Assembly: GCF_937920075.1 (NCBI RefSeq)
Contig: NZ_CALETI010000156.1
Location: 1 to 17,289, forward strand
Direction of reading: 5' to 3'
DNA length: 17,289 nucleotides
DNA from: an uncultured Agitococcus sp.
GTDB lineage: Bacteria > Pseudomonadota > Gammaproteobacteria > Pseudomonadales > Moraxellaceae
The position numbers were made by a program, and so were the translations under genes. The notes beneath the pieces were generated by a model that saw nothing but the letters and a program-made list of their open reading frames with translations, was not told the DNA's origin and did not search any database. Of this stretch, positions 6,558 to 14,023 are shown one piece after another; position 1 is the first letter of the stretch, and every line of letters starts with the position of its first letter.

Positions 6558-6854
6558 TTAATGCAACTTAGTATTGGGTGGTAGAGATTGTTCAGGATCA
6601 ACATCTACGTCTGTTAATTCGCCACTTTCAATGGCTTCTTTTAAGGCTTCAGCATGTGCTTTGGCAACGGCTTGTAAGCCCATACTAATCATTAAACGCC
6701 CTAATTGTGCTGACTGACCGTTGATTAAACCTTTGGCTTCTTCAGAAAAATGAATACGCACAAAAGGTTCGCTAGAACCTTCAGCACTATCAACACGACG
6801 CAACACCACATCACCATCGTCTAGTTCAACGATTTCTAACATTGCTTCTGGCAT
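6558..6854 (-). CDS. Conserved hypothetical protein, third gene of the topA cluster
   Basis: A 98-residue acidic, soluble protein of unknown function. It begins MPEAMLEIVELDDGDVVLRR, followed by a segment with EPFVRIHFSEEAKGL, then a helical stretch (GRLMISMGLQAVAKAHAEALKEA) and an acidic tail with DVDVDPEQ. No signal peptide, membrane segment or catalytic motif is visible. The ATG at 6854-6852 lies one base after the stop of the preceding gene (TAACATG), so translation is probably coupled. Pseudomonads carry, as I recall, two small conserved genes between topA and lexA; this one matches the second by position and general look. No lexA or sulA follows here. Confidence 0.8.
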   Translation of the reverse strand: MPEAMLEIVELDDGDVVLRRVDSAEGSSEPFVRIHFSEEAKGLINGQSAQLGRLMISMGLQAVAKAHAEALKEAIESGELTDVDVDPEQSLPPNTKLH

Positions 6855-6855
6855 G

Positions 6856-7356
6856 TTAAAACTCTACCATTTCTTGTCTAAACTCAGCAAACAAACGCTG
6901 TAGTTGCGTGTGCCAAGTTTTAAGACGTTGTTCAACAGGTTCAGGTTCAACAGGATTTGTCACCGCGCGCATAATTAAGCCTTCGGCCAATTCAGCTTCA
7001 GGTTGAATCTCAACAGGCTCTGGAGCTAATTGGCAATCAGCAAAAGCTTGTTGTAACTCCCCCAACCAACCACCATCTTCGACAGCTTGTAATTGGCTAA
7101 TTTCGGGTGATACTTGACCTTTTGCATCTAATGCCAAACGAATTGCTTCGGTTGTGCCGAGTTGTGGTGATAATTTATAAAATCGACTTAATTCTTGCAA
7201 AAAGGCTAAAAACGCACCGTGTAAATGAAACACGGCGGCTTCGTAATTCGCTTGTTTGCTAGGCTCATCAACCGCTTGTTCTACTTGTTGCATTGCCATT
7301 TTAGCAAAATAAAACTTTTGGTTGGTTCGGCCTGCACCATATCGTGCTACGCGCAT
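6856..7356 (-). CDS. DUF6586-like protein downstream of topA
   Basis: A 166-residue soluble, mostly helical protein without a known function. It begins MRVARYGAGRTNQKFYFAKMAM, then EAAVFHLHGAFLAFLQELSRFY, and has an acidic Pro/Glu-rich linker (about residues 115-145) before a C-terminal helix. The N-terminal pattern and the location directly after topA match the DUF6586 family found after topA in pseudomonads; I assign it from memory of the pattern, not from a search. The ATG at 7356-7354 has an AAGG ribosome binding site. The gap from the topA stop holds a repeat hairpin at 7381-7425 that may tune read-through. Confidence 0.75.
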   Translation of the reverse strand: MRVARYGAGRTNQKFYFAKMAMQQVEQAVDEPSKQANYEAAVFHLHGAFLAFLQELSRFYKLSPQLGTTEAIRLALDAKGQVSPEISQLQAVEDGGWLGELQQAFADCQLAPEPVEIQPEAELAEGLIMRAVTNPVEPEPVEQRLKTWHTQLQRLFAEFRQEMVEF

Positions 7357-7380
7357 AGATATTTACCTTATTGATTGACG

Positions 7381-7425
7381 CCCTCACCCCAACCCTCTCC
7401 CGCAGGGAGAGAGTTAGAGTGAGGG
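7381..7425. repeat. CCTCACCC-type palindromic repeat between topA and the next gene
   Basis: The inner stem pairs CTCTCCC (7395-7401) with GGGAGAG (7405-7411) around a GCA loop, and the outer arms CCCTCAC (7381-7387) and GTGAGGG (7419-7425) also pair. The core 7382-7413 matches 26 of 32 bases of the element at 17029-17060, all six differences being transitions. It lies 8 bases past the topA stop, so it may terminate or attenuate the topA transcript or protect its 3' end. Confidence 0.8.
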
Positions 7426-7432
7426 TAAAACG

Positions 7433-10048
7433 CTACTTCTCTTTTGACATTTTACCTTTGGTAATCTTCCAACTACCATCACGATAAAATGCTTGCCAAC
7501 CTGTAGGCTTGCCATCTTCTTCAGTCGCAACAAATTGCTCTTTGGTTTTGCGGCTAAAACGTAACAAACTTGGGTTGCCATAATCATCCGTTGCAGGTGC
7601 AGACAATAAATAATGATATTTAGGGTCCAAACGGTCAGCAACTTGCTTTAATTCTGCAATACTTGGTGTGCGTGTTTCACGGTTTTTAGGGAATTGGCTA
7701 GCTGCCAAAAACAACCCTGCTGCACCATCACGCAACACAAAATAATCACTCACCTTGCTACATTTAATGTCGGTGTGAATTGGTTCTGCTTTAGGTGGGG
7801 CAGCTTCGCCATTTTTCAAGACTTTACGAGTATTTGGACATGAACTACACGCAAAATAAGCCCCAAAACGGCCAGTTTTTAGCTCCATAGAGCCGCCACA
7901 TTTGTCACACTCTACCGTTGGCCCTTCATAACCTTTTAGCTTGTAACTGCCTTGTTCTAAAACAAAACCATTACAATCAGGATTATTACCACAAACGTGT
8001 AATTTACGCTCAGCATCAACTAAATAGCTATCCATTGCCGTGCTGCATTTTGGACAACGTTTTTTGGCGCGTAATTCGTTGGTTTCGCCTTCTTCATCAT
8101 TATCAGCAAGGGCTAAATGTTCAACAGGGGTTAAATTGATCGTGCCTTTACAACGCTCTTTAGGTGGTAAAGCATAACCACTACAACCTAAAAAGACGCC
8201 TGTGCTGGCAGTACGTACTTGCATAGGACGTGAACATAAATGGCAAGGAACACCAATCTCGACAGGTTGATTGCGGCGCATACCATTTTCGCCAGAGGCT
8301 TTTTCGAGTTTGGCCTTAAAGTCGCTATAAAAATCATTCAGCAACTTTTTCCAATTAACATCACCTTCAGCGACTTTATCTAACTCTTCTTCTAACTTAG
8401 CGGTAAACGCATAATCCATTAAGTTATCAAAGCTTTCTAACAAACGATCAGCAACAATATCACCCATTTTTTCGGCATAAAAACGTTTGCTATCTAATTT
8501 AACGTAGCCACGGTCTTGAATGGTCGAAATAATTGATGCATAGGTTGATGGGCGGCCAATGCCACGCTTTTCTAACTCCCGAACTAAAGTTGCTTCGGTG
8601 TAGCGTGGTGGTGCTTTGGTAAAATGCTGTGTTGGTAACAATTTGAGTAATGTTAAGGCTTCACCCACTTTGACATTAGGCAAGACCACATCATCATTCT
8701 CTTTTTGTACCGCTGACAATACTTTGGTAAAGCCATCAAACGTCAAAATACGACCGCGTGTACGCAATTCATAATCACCTGCGGCTACGGCTAATGAAGT
8801 GCTCATGTATTCGGCTTCAGGCATTTGACACGCGACAAATTGACGCCAAATTAACTCATATAACCGTTCAGCATCACGTTCTAAACCACTAATACTACTA
8901 GGTTTTGCGTTAACATCTGAAGGTCGAATCGCTTCGTGAGCTTCTTGTGCACCACTTTTGCTAGCATAAATATTAGCTTTGGCAGGCAAATATTGATTGC
9001 CAAACTCATGACTAATAAAACCACGTACCGCTTGAATGGCATCTTGGCTCAAATTAGTCGAGTCAGTACGCATATAGGTGATATAACCTGCCTCATACAA
9101 ACGCTGGGCTAAGGTCATGGTTTTTTTAACACTAAAACCTAAACGTGTGCTTGCTGCCTGTTGCAAGGTTGAGGTAATGAATGGTGCTGGTGGACGTGTT
9201 TTGGTCGGTTTATCTTCACGTTTACTGATCACATAATTGGCTTTTTGCAAATGAGCAACAGCTGTTTTTGCTTCTTGCTCATTTCTGGCCTTAAAGGTTT
9301 GCTCTTTATATTTGCTAACTTGTAAACGCAAGGCTGCTTTACCTTGGGTTTGGGTATCAGCATGAATCTCCCAAAACTCTTCAGGCACAAAAGCACGAAT
9401 TTCACGCTCTTTTTCAACCACTAAACGCACCGCCACCGATTGCACACGTCCTGCGGACAAGCCACGCGCAATTTTTTCCCACAATAATGGCGAAACCATA
9501 TAACCGACGACACGATCTAAAAAGCGGCGGGCTTGTTGGGCGTTAACACGATCTAAATTTAAACGTGCAGGCTGTTTAAAGGCAGAGGTAATAGCCGATT
9601 TAGTAATTTCATTAAATACAACACGTTGATAACGATTGGGATCACCACCTATCACTTGTTGCAAATGCCATGCAATCGCCTCTCCTTCTCTATCCAAGTC
9701 GGTGGCTAGATAAACCGTTTCAACCGAGTTAGCGAGCGATTTTAATTCAGCCACTACTTTTTCTTTACCAGGTAAAATTTGGTAGTTAGCTAACCAATCA
9801 TGCTCAGGATCAACGCCCATGCGCGCGAACAAAGCGCTTTTGGCTTTAGTGGCTTTTTCTTCGGCACTTAACCGTGTTTTTGTGGTTGTTTTGACCTCTT
9901 TTTCTTCTTTTTCGTCTTTACTGCCCCCACTGACAGGCAAATCACGAACATGACCAATACTTGATTTAACAATAAAATCTTTCCCTAAATATTTATTAAT
10001 GGTTTTCGCCTTCGCTGGCGACTCCACAATCACTAATGCTTTTGCCAT
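7433..10048 (-). CDS. topA: DNA topoisomerase I
   Basis: Type IA topoisomerase that relaxes negative supercoils through a 5'-phosphotyrosine intermediate. The 871 residues match the roughly 865 of E. coli. The TOPRIM domain shows Glu9 in ALVIVESPAKA and the acidic DLDRE at 117-121. The catalytic Tyr325 is in GYITYMRTDST, with Arg327 next to it. A Lys/Glu-rich insertion at about 43-70 sits where E. coli also has a charged loop. Three four-cysteine zinc ribbons follow at about 602-633, 665-692 and 714-737, then a C-terminal DNA-binding region to residue 871. The ATG at 10048-10046 has only a weak AGG site. Promoter elements in the 113-base upstream gap are not clear. Confidence 0.98.
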   Translation of the reverse strand: MAKALVIVESPAKAKTINKYLGKDFIVKSSIGHVRDLPVSGGSKDEKEEKEVKTTTKTRLSAEEKATKAKSALFARMGVDPEHDWLANYQILPGKEKVVAELKSLANSVETVYLATDLDREGEAIAWHLQQVIGGDPNRYQRVVFNEITKSAITSAFKQPARLNLDRVNAQQARRFLDRVVGYMVSPLLWEKIARGLSAGRVQSVAVRLVVEKEREIRAFVPEEFWEIHADTQTQGKAALRLQVSKYKEQTFKARNEQEAKTAVAHLQKANYVISKREDKPTKTRPPAPFITSTLQQAASTRLGFSVKKTMTLAQRLYEAGYITYMRTDSTNLSQDAIQAVRGFISHEFGNQYLPAKANIYASKSGAQEAHEAIRPSDVNAKPSSISGLERDAERLYELIWRQFVACQMPEAEYMSTSLAVAAGDYELRTRGRILTFDGFTKVLSAVQKENDDVVLPNVKVGEALTLLKLLPTQHFTKAPPRYTEATLVRELEKRGIGRPSTYASIISTIQDRGYVKLDSKRFYAEKMGDIVADRLLESFDNLMDYAFTAKLEEELDKVAEGDVNWKKLLNDFYSDFKAKLEKASGENGMRRNQPVEIGVPCHLCSRPMQVRTASTGVFLGCSGYALPPKERCKGTINLTPVEHLALADNDEEGETNELRAKKRCPKCSTAMDSYLVDAERKLHVCGNNPDCNGFVLEQGSYKLKGYEGPTVECDKCGGSMELKTGRFGAYFACSSCPNTRKVLKNGEAAPPKAEPIHTDIKCSKVSDYFVLRDGAAGLFLAASQFPKNRETRTPSIAELKQVADRLDPKYHYLLSAPATDDYGNPSLLRFSRKTKEQFVATEEDGKPTGWQAFYRDGSWKITKGKMSKEK

Positions 10049-10161
10049 AAAAACCTAAAAATTAACGTAATAAATTGAAATTCGCGCAAGGATACAACAC
10101 TTCCTCTCTTTTGCTTATAAAACGATAGGAAATTTTTGTAGATATGCAAAAAATTATTGAT

Positions 10162-10596
10162 TTATGAATTCGCTAATTGTTGCATCCACGCTTTTAACGG
10201 AGTTAATGCTTCTATTGTTGCATCTTCTTGCCAATAAATACTAATACTATTGGCCTGAGCTTCTATAGCAATTAAATATTTTTCTTCGGAAATTAATGCC
10301 GCTTTTGATAATAATCCTTGGCCTGCTGCCACTTGCCAAGAACCATCTTTTTGACGTTGTTCACGGCTATAGGGCAACTTGGCGGTAGGTACGATTAAAC
10401 TATAACAAGCAATAAACTGTCGACTATCGGTGACATACCATGACGGTGGTGGCACTAATTTAGGTTGAAAGCCCATTTTTCGTGCAGCTTCGCGTAATAG
10501 CATTAACCGTTGCTCACGCGGATTGGGGCGCATCATAAACCATTGACCACCCACAAATACCGCAATTAAACCAATCACCCACCAAAATTTATCCAC
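10162..10596 (-). CDS. Membrane-anchored hypothetical protein upstream of topA
   Basis: A 144-residue protein with one N-terminal hydrophobic segment (about residues 4-21, WWVIGLIAVFVGGQWFM) followed by a basic RPNPREQRLMLLREAARKMGF stretch, so a signal-anchor with the rest probably cytoplasmic. The body contains LVPPPSWYVTDSRQFIACYSL and a tail with LTPLKAWMQQLANS. I do not recognise a catalytic motif. Similar single-span proteins sit between fadA and topA in pseudomonads, as I recall, and are sometimes mislabelled YajC. The likely start is GTG at 10596-10594, 5 bases after the preceding stop, with GAG upstream; the next ATG would delete the membrane anchor. Confidence 0.72.
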   Translation of the reverse strand: MDKFWWVIGLIAVFVGGQWFMMRPNPREQRLMLLREAARKMGFQPKLVPPPSWYVTDSRQFIACYSLIVPTAKLPYSREQRQKDGSWQVAAGQGLLSKAALISEEKYLIAIEAQANSISIYWQEDATIEALTPLKAWMQQLANS

Positions 10597-10601
10597 AAAA
10601 T

Positions 10602-11282
10602 TTACTCAATACTACTAAAAAAGACACTTTTCATTTTAGCTAATTGACTGTCTAAAGAGGTAGAAATACTTGCTGAGACGGTAAAAAAACTTAATAAAGC
10701 CTTAGAATTGGCATCACTTTTAAAAGCAGCCATCACACGTTGCCAAAAAGCATGATTAACTAACTGTAATTCGGCGTGCTCTTTGATTAAACCTTTTAAC
10801 TCCCAATCAGGGATACCACCTTCACGCCAAACAAAATATTGTTTCATCAAATACACCGATGCCAAGCGTAAAATGGCTTCTTCTTTGCTGGCAAAGGGTA
10901 AATGAGTTCTGGCATTCGGTTTTAAATCACAAAAGACAGGACAAGCACTGGTAGCCATAATTAAGCCCATCAATGCGCGCATTCCTTCTTCTAAAGTCAC
11001 TCGTTTAACATATTCACGTTCAGCGGTTAACACTCGAACATTCACTTTAGTGAGTGCCGATAGTTTTTGCACATCTTGAATAACTTTATCTAAATCTAAA
11101 GCCGCAGGACAATGGCTATAAATTTTTTTATCTAAAGGACAGTTTTTGCATTGATTGTTAGTTAACTTTGTCCATTCAGGCGCGTGACTATAATCGGCAT
11201 GAATCGAAAAACGTCGATTAACTTGAATATCATAATTAAGGTCTAAACCATCATCAAATGAGAAAAAGTATTGAATAATCAT
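10602..11282 (-). CDS. Cys-motif hypothetical protein, paralog B of a tandem pair
   Basis: A 226-residue soluble protein of unknown function. It has a beta-rich start (MIIQYFFSFDDG), then APEWTKL and a cysteine cluster Cys45-x2-Cys48-x9-Cys58 in NNQCKNCPLDKKIYSHCPAA, and a fourth shared cysteine, Cys114, in ATSACPVF; it also has Cys118. These look like metal or Fe-S ligands, which is inference. It aligns without gaps to the neighbouring upstream paralog at about 68% identity by hand count. I place the start at the ATG at 11282-11280, which aligns exactly with the paralog; an in-frame TTG five codons earlier is less likely. The family may be DUF6901-like, but I am unsure. Confidence 0.8.
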   Translation of the reverse strand: MIIQYFFSFDDGLDLNYDIQVNRRFSIHADYSHAPEWTKLTNNQCKNCPLDKKIYSHCPAALDLDKVIQDVQKLSALTKVNVRVLTAEREYVKRVTLEEGMRALMGLIMATSACPVFCDLKPNARTHLPFASKEEAILRLASVYLMKQYFVWREGGIPDWELKGLIKEHAELQLVNHAFWQRVMAAFKSDANSKALLSFFTVSASISTSLDSQLAKMKSVFFSSIE

Positions 11283-11320
11283 CTTGTTGTGATCCAATTT
11301 TTTAATTTTTAAATTTTCAG

Positions 11321-11998
11321 TTATTGGCCACTATAGAACACATTCTTCATTTTTACCAATTGACTTTGGAGTGATGCCGACATATTTGATGATAAGGTAA
11401 AAAAACCTAATAAGGCTTTTGAGTTAGCATCACTTTGAAAAGCAGTCATAGTGCGTTGCCAAAAGGCATGATTGACTAACTGTAACTGCTCGTTAGTTTT
11501 GATTAAACCTTTTAATTCCCAATCAGGCTCTCCACCTTCTTGTGCAAGCAAGTATTGATTCATTAAATACAAAGATGCCGAACGTAATACCGACTCTTCG
11601 CGGCTAGCAAAAGGCAGATGATGACGCGCATTTGGCCTTAAAGTATTAAAAACAGGACAGGCACTGGTGGCCATAATTAAGCCCATTAAGGCTCTCACCC
11701 CTTCTTCCAAAGTCACCCGTTTGGCATATTCACGCTCTGGCGTAATCACCGTCACACGTAATTTAGTAATTGCAGGTGTCTGTTGAAACTCTCTAATGAC
11801 CTTATCTAAATCTAAAGCAGCAGGACAATGACTAAATACTTCTTTTTTTAATGGGCAATTAGCACATTGATTATTATCCAGTTTTGTCCATTCGGGTGCA
11901 GCACTTAAATCTTGTTTAAAGTCAAATTGACGATCTAAATCGACTTGAAAATGTAATTGTTTTTTATCATCAAAATCAAAAAAATACTCAATAATCAT
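11321..11998 (-). CDS. Cys-motif hypothetical protein, paralog A of a tandem pair
   Basis: A 225-residue soluble protein and the close paralog of the next gene downstream. Conserved landmarks are MIIEYFFDFDD, APEWTKL, NNQCANCPLKKEVFSHCPAA (Cys45, Cys48, Cys58), KRVTLEEG, RALMGLIMATSACPVF (Cys114), PNAR, HLPFAS, PDWELKGLIK, LVNHAFWQR, SDANSKALL and a C-terminal SQLxKMKxVF. The best conserved blocks surround the cysteines and the helical core; the first 30 residues diverge most. No signal peptide or membrane segment is visible, so it is cytoplasmic. The ATG at 11998-11996 has only a weak AAGAG site. The two genes are 38 bases apart and end in the membrane-anchored gene at 10162, suggesting one transcript. 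Confidence 0.82.
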   Translation of the reverse strand: MIIEYFFDFDDKKQLHFQVDLDRQFDFKQDLSAAPEWTKLDNNQCANCPLKKEVFSHCPAALDLDKVIREFQQTPAITKLRVTVITPEREYAKRVTLEEGVRALMGLIMATSACPVFNTLRPNARHHLPFASREESVLRSASLYLMNQYLLAQEGGEPDWELKGLIKTNEQLQLVNHAFWQRTMTAFQSDANSKALLGFFTLSSNMSASLQSQLVKMKNVFYSGQ

Positions 11999-12118
11999 TG
12001 CTTGTAACTCTTATTAAAATTTATATTTTTAGTGTGATAAGACTAAAATATTCATCCGTTTTAAGCAAGATTATCCTCAACAGACTTGAGCATTGGATTG
12101 TAGTCAATAAGTAAGTCA

Positions 12119-12931
12119 TCATTTTTTATAAACAATCTCAACAGCTTGTCCTTGTTGAATGACCCACTCTTTGGGCAAATGACGAATGACTGCATTTTGA
12201 CCAAGATAAACTTTACCATCTGCTTGACGACGATGTTCGGCTAATACTTTATTAATTGAACTATCTTTAGCTGTTGTATCAGGATCAATACTCGGCATGA
12301 CACAACGTGAACAGGGTTTGACTAAGTCTAATTCCAACTCACCAATTTTTAGGGTTTGCCATGTATCTTCACTATAAGGCGCAAAATCACCTGCAACAAT
12401 AATATTGGGTCGAAAACGTCGCCAATCTACGGTTTCAGACCAACGCTGACTCAAATCATCAAAACTGGCTTGGCTAATCACAAGGATGGGGAAACCATCG
12501 GAAAAAGCAGTTTGATGCCCTTCTCCTGCCCATGCCGTATCAACAACACGCTGGCTATAATCAGGAAAAAAGACTAGACGCACATTAATGCCCAAAAACT
12601 GGCTAAACCATGCATCTGCTTTTTCGCAGACGGTTAATGCCATGACAGTATCCTGCCAAATAGACACCGATATTTCATGAGGATAATTAGGTGTTGCTAC
12701 CAATGTTGGCATATTAGGCGCATTTACATGCAATACATCATCAAAAGCATTGACCGTTAATAAGGCCATTTGGGCATACTGACGTTGAGTGACAAACTTT
12801 CCCTGCTCATCAATTAATAGCCAACGTCTATCCCATGCTAAACCTAAGCTGGTTACTAAACTTTGTTGGAGTGGAATAGCAGCAGCTGATTTTAGCGGAT
12901 AAATAGCCAACTGAGAGATGAAAGCATTCAT
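12119..12931 (-). CDS. MOSC-domain protein (YcbX/mARC-like, without ferredoxin domain)
   Basis: A 270-residue protein with an N-terminal MOSC beta-barrel (about residues 1-115; ISQLAIYPLKSAAAI, GLAWDRRWLLID, FVTQRQ) and a C-terminal MOSC domain. The motif KPCSRCVMPSIDPDT carries Cys207 and Cys210; in mARC/YcbX proteins the second cysteine of this motif binds molybdenum cofactor. E. coli YcbX is about 370 residues and ends in a 2Fe-2S ferredoxin domain, which is missing here, so electrons must come from a separate partner. YcbX-type enzymes reduce N-hydroxylated compounds. The ATG at 12931-12929 has an AGGA site 8 bases upstream and lies only 18 bases after a terminator hairpin, which is odd for expression. 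Confidence 0.9.
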   Translation of the reverse strand: MNAFISQLAIYPLKSAAAIPLQQSLVTSLGLAWDRRWLLIDEQGKFVTQRQYAQMALLTVNAFDDVLHVNAPNMPTLVATPNYPHEISVSIWQDTVMALTVCEKADAWFSQFLGINVRLVFFPDYSQRVVDTAWAGEGHQTAFSDGFPILVISQASFDDLSQRWSETVDWRRFRPNIIVAGDFAPYSEDTWQTLKIGELELDLVKPCSRCVMPSIDPDTTAKDSSINKVLAEHRRQADGKVYLGQNAVIRHLPKEWVIQQGQAVEIVYKK

Positions 12932-12949
12932 GATATGGTCCTAAAACAA

Positions 12950-12977
12950 AAAAGCCCTAGTAGATACTAGGGCTTTT
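12950..12977. terminator. Rho-independent terminator after etfBA
   Basis: An 11-bp stem, with core AGCCCTAG at 12953-12960 paired with CTAGGGCT at 12967-12974, closes on a 6-base loop. On the minus strand the stem runs into six T, the right polarity to end the etfB-etfA transcript. It sits only 18 bases before the start of the MOSC gene. Confidence 0.85.
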
Positions 12978-12983
12978 GGAGTC

Positions 12984-13091
12984 GGACTTACATATTGCAC
13001 TGCAATTAGCGCGTTTTGTTGACATAAAATCGCTGAAAGCGATTGCAATGGAAACAAATAAGCGATAACCATGTAAGTCCTAAAAGCAGTG
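12984..13091. repeat. Dispersed inverted-repeat element, copy 2 (MITE/REP-like)
   Basis: Perfect 10-bp terminal inverted repeats, GGACTTACAT (12984-12993) and ATGTAAGTCC (13071-13080), enclose ATTGCACTGCAAT (a palindrome at 12994-13006), GCGCGTTTTG, ACATAAA, a hairpin AATCGCT/AGCGATT (13028-13034 with 13038-13044) and AAATAAGCGATAACC. Similarity to copy 1 at 6241-6343 continues to AAGCAGTG at 13084-13091. It lies between the etfA stop codon and the etfBA terminator, so it forms part of the etf mRNA 3' end. Confidence 0.8.
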
Positions 13092-13092
13092 A

Positions 13093-14022
13093 TTACACTA
13101 ACTTCTCTAACTGAGGCACTAAATCAAACAAGTCACCTACAATACCGTAGTCAGCAACTTGGAAGATTGGAGCTTCTTCGTCTTTGTTGATAGCAACAAT
13201 AACTTTAGAATCTTTCATACCTGCTAAATGTTGGATGGCACCAGAGATACCAACGGCAACATATAATTGTGGAGCAACGATTTTACCTGTTTGACCCACT
13301 TGCATGTCGTTTGGTACGAAACCAGCGTCAACAGCAGCACGAGATGCACCAACAGCAGCACCCAATTTATCAGCCAAGCTGTAAAGGATTTTGAAGTTGT
13401 CGCCATTGCCCATACCACGGCCACCAGACACCACAATCTTAGCAGCAGTTAATTCTGGACGGTCAGACTTAGCTAATTCTTCGCCAACAAACTTAGAAGT
13501 TGCAGCATCAGTTGCAGAGCCAACTGCTTCAACAGCAGCAGAACCACCTGTTGCAGCAACAGCATCAAAACCTGTAGAACGTACAGTGATAACTTTGATG
13601 GCGTCTAAAGCTTGAACAGTAGCGATGGCGTTACCTGCGTAGATTGGACGTTCAAATGTATCTGCACTCACTACTTTAGTGATTTCAGAAATTTGAGCAA
13701 CGTCTAACAATGCAGCAACGCGTGGTGCAAAGTTTTTACCATTGGTAGTAGCAGCCGCTAAAATGTGGCTATAACCTTTACCAATTTCAGTCACTAACAA
13801 GCTAACGTTTTCAGCTAATTGATTAGCATAAGCAGCATTGTCAGCAACCAATACTTTGCTAACGCCAGCGATTTGTGCAGCAGCAGCGGCAGCAGCTTGA
13901 CAGCCAGAACCTGCAACTAAAACGTGGATTTCGCCACCAATTGCTTGAGCAGCCGCAACAGTGTTAAGGGTAGCACCTTTAATAGAACTATTATCGTGTT
14001 CTGCGTAAACTAAAACTGCCAT
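13093..14022 (-). CDS. etfA: Electron transfer flavoprotein, alpha subunit
   Basis: EtfA binds FAD and with EtfB shuttles electrons from acyl-CoA dehydrogenases to ETF-ubiquinone oxidoreductase. The 309-residue length is normal. The C-terminal FAD domain shows VVSGGRGMGNGDNF at about 197-210, GQTGKIVAPQLYVAVGISGA at 243-262 with IQHLAGM after it, and INKDEEAPIFQVADYGIVGD at 278-297. The N-terminal domain begins MAVLVYAEHD and is very Ala-rich. The ATG at 14022-14020 follows the etfB stop by one base, with an AAGGTGA site upstream. A natural partner is the acyl-CoA dehydrogenase at 5048-6193. Transcription ends at the hairpin 12950-12977, past a dispersed repeat. Confidence 0.97.
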   Translation of the reverse strand: MAVLVYAEHDNSSIKGATLNTVAAAQAIGGEIHVLVAGSGCQAAAAAAAQIAGVSKVLVADNAAYANQLAENVSLLVTEIGKGYSHILAAATTNGKNFAPRVAALLDVAQISEITKVVSADTFERPIYAGNAIATVQALDAIKVITVRSTGFDAVAATGGSAAVEAVGSATDAATSKFVGEELAKSDRPELTAAKIVVSGGRGMGNGDNFKILYSLADKLGAAVGASRAAVDAGFVPNDMQVGQTGKIVAPQLYVAVGISGAIQHLAGMKDSKVIVAINKDEEAPIFQVADYGIVGDLFDLVPQLEKLV

Positions 14023-14023
14023 A

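Noticed and set aside
7414..7641. Minus-strand 75-codon frame overlapping the topA 3' end
   Set aside because: It is out of frame within topA, whose C-terminal reading is continuous, so it is neither a frameshift nor a separate gene.
11283..11297. Upstream TTG start for Cys paralog B
   Set aside because: The ATG at 11282 aligns exactly with the start of paralog A, and the extra five residues have no counterpart.
13391..13615. Plus-strand open frame antisense to etfA
   Set aside because: Its Ala/Val/Ser-rich product is the expected by-product of the strongly biased, Ala-rich etfA codons on the other strand.
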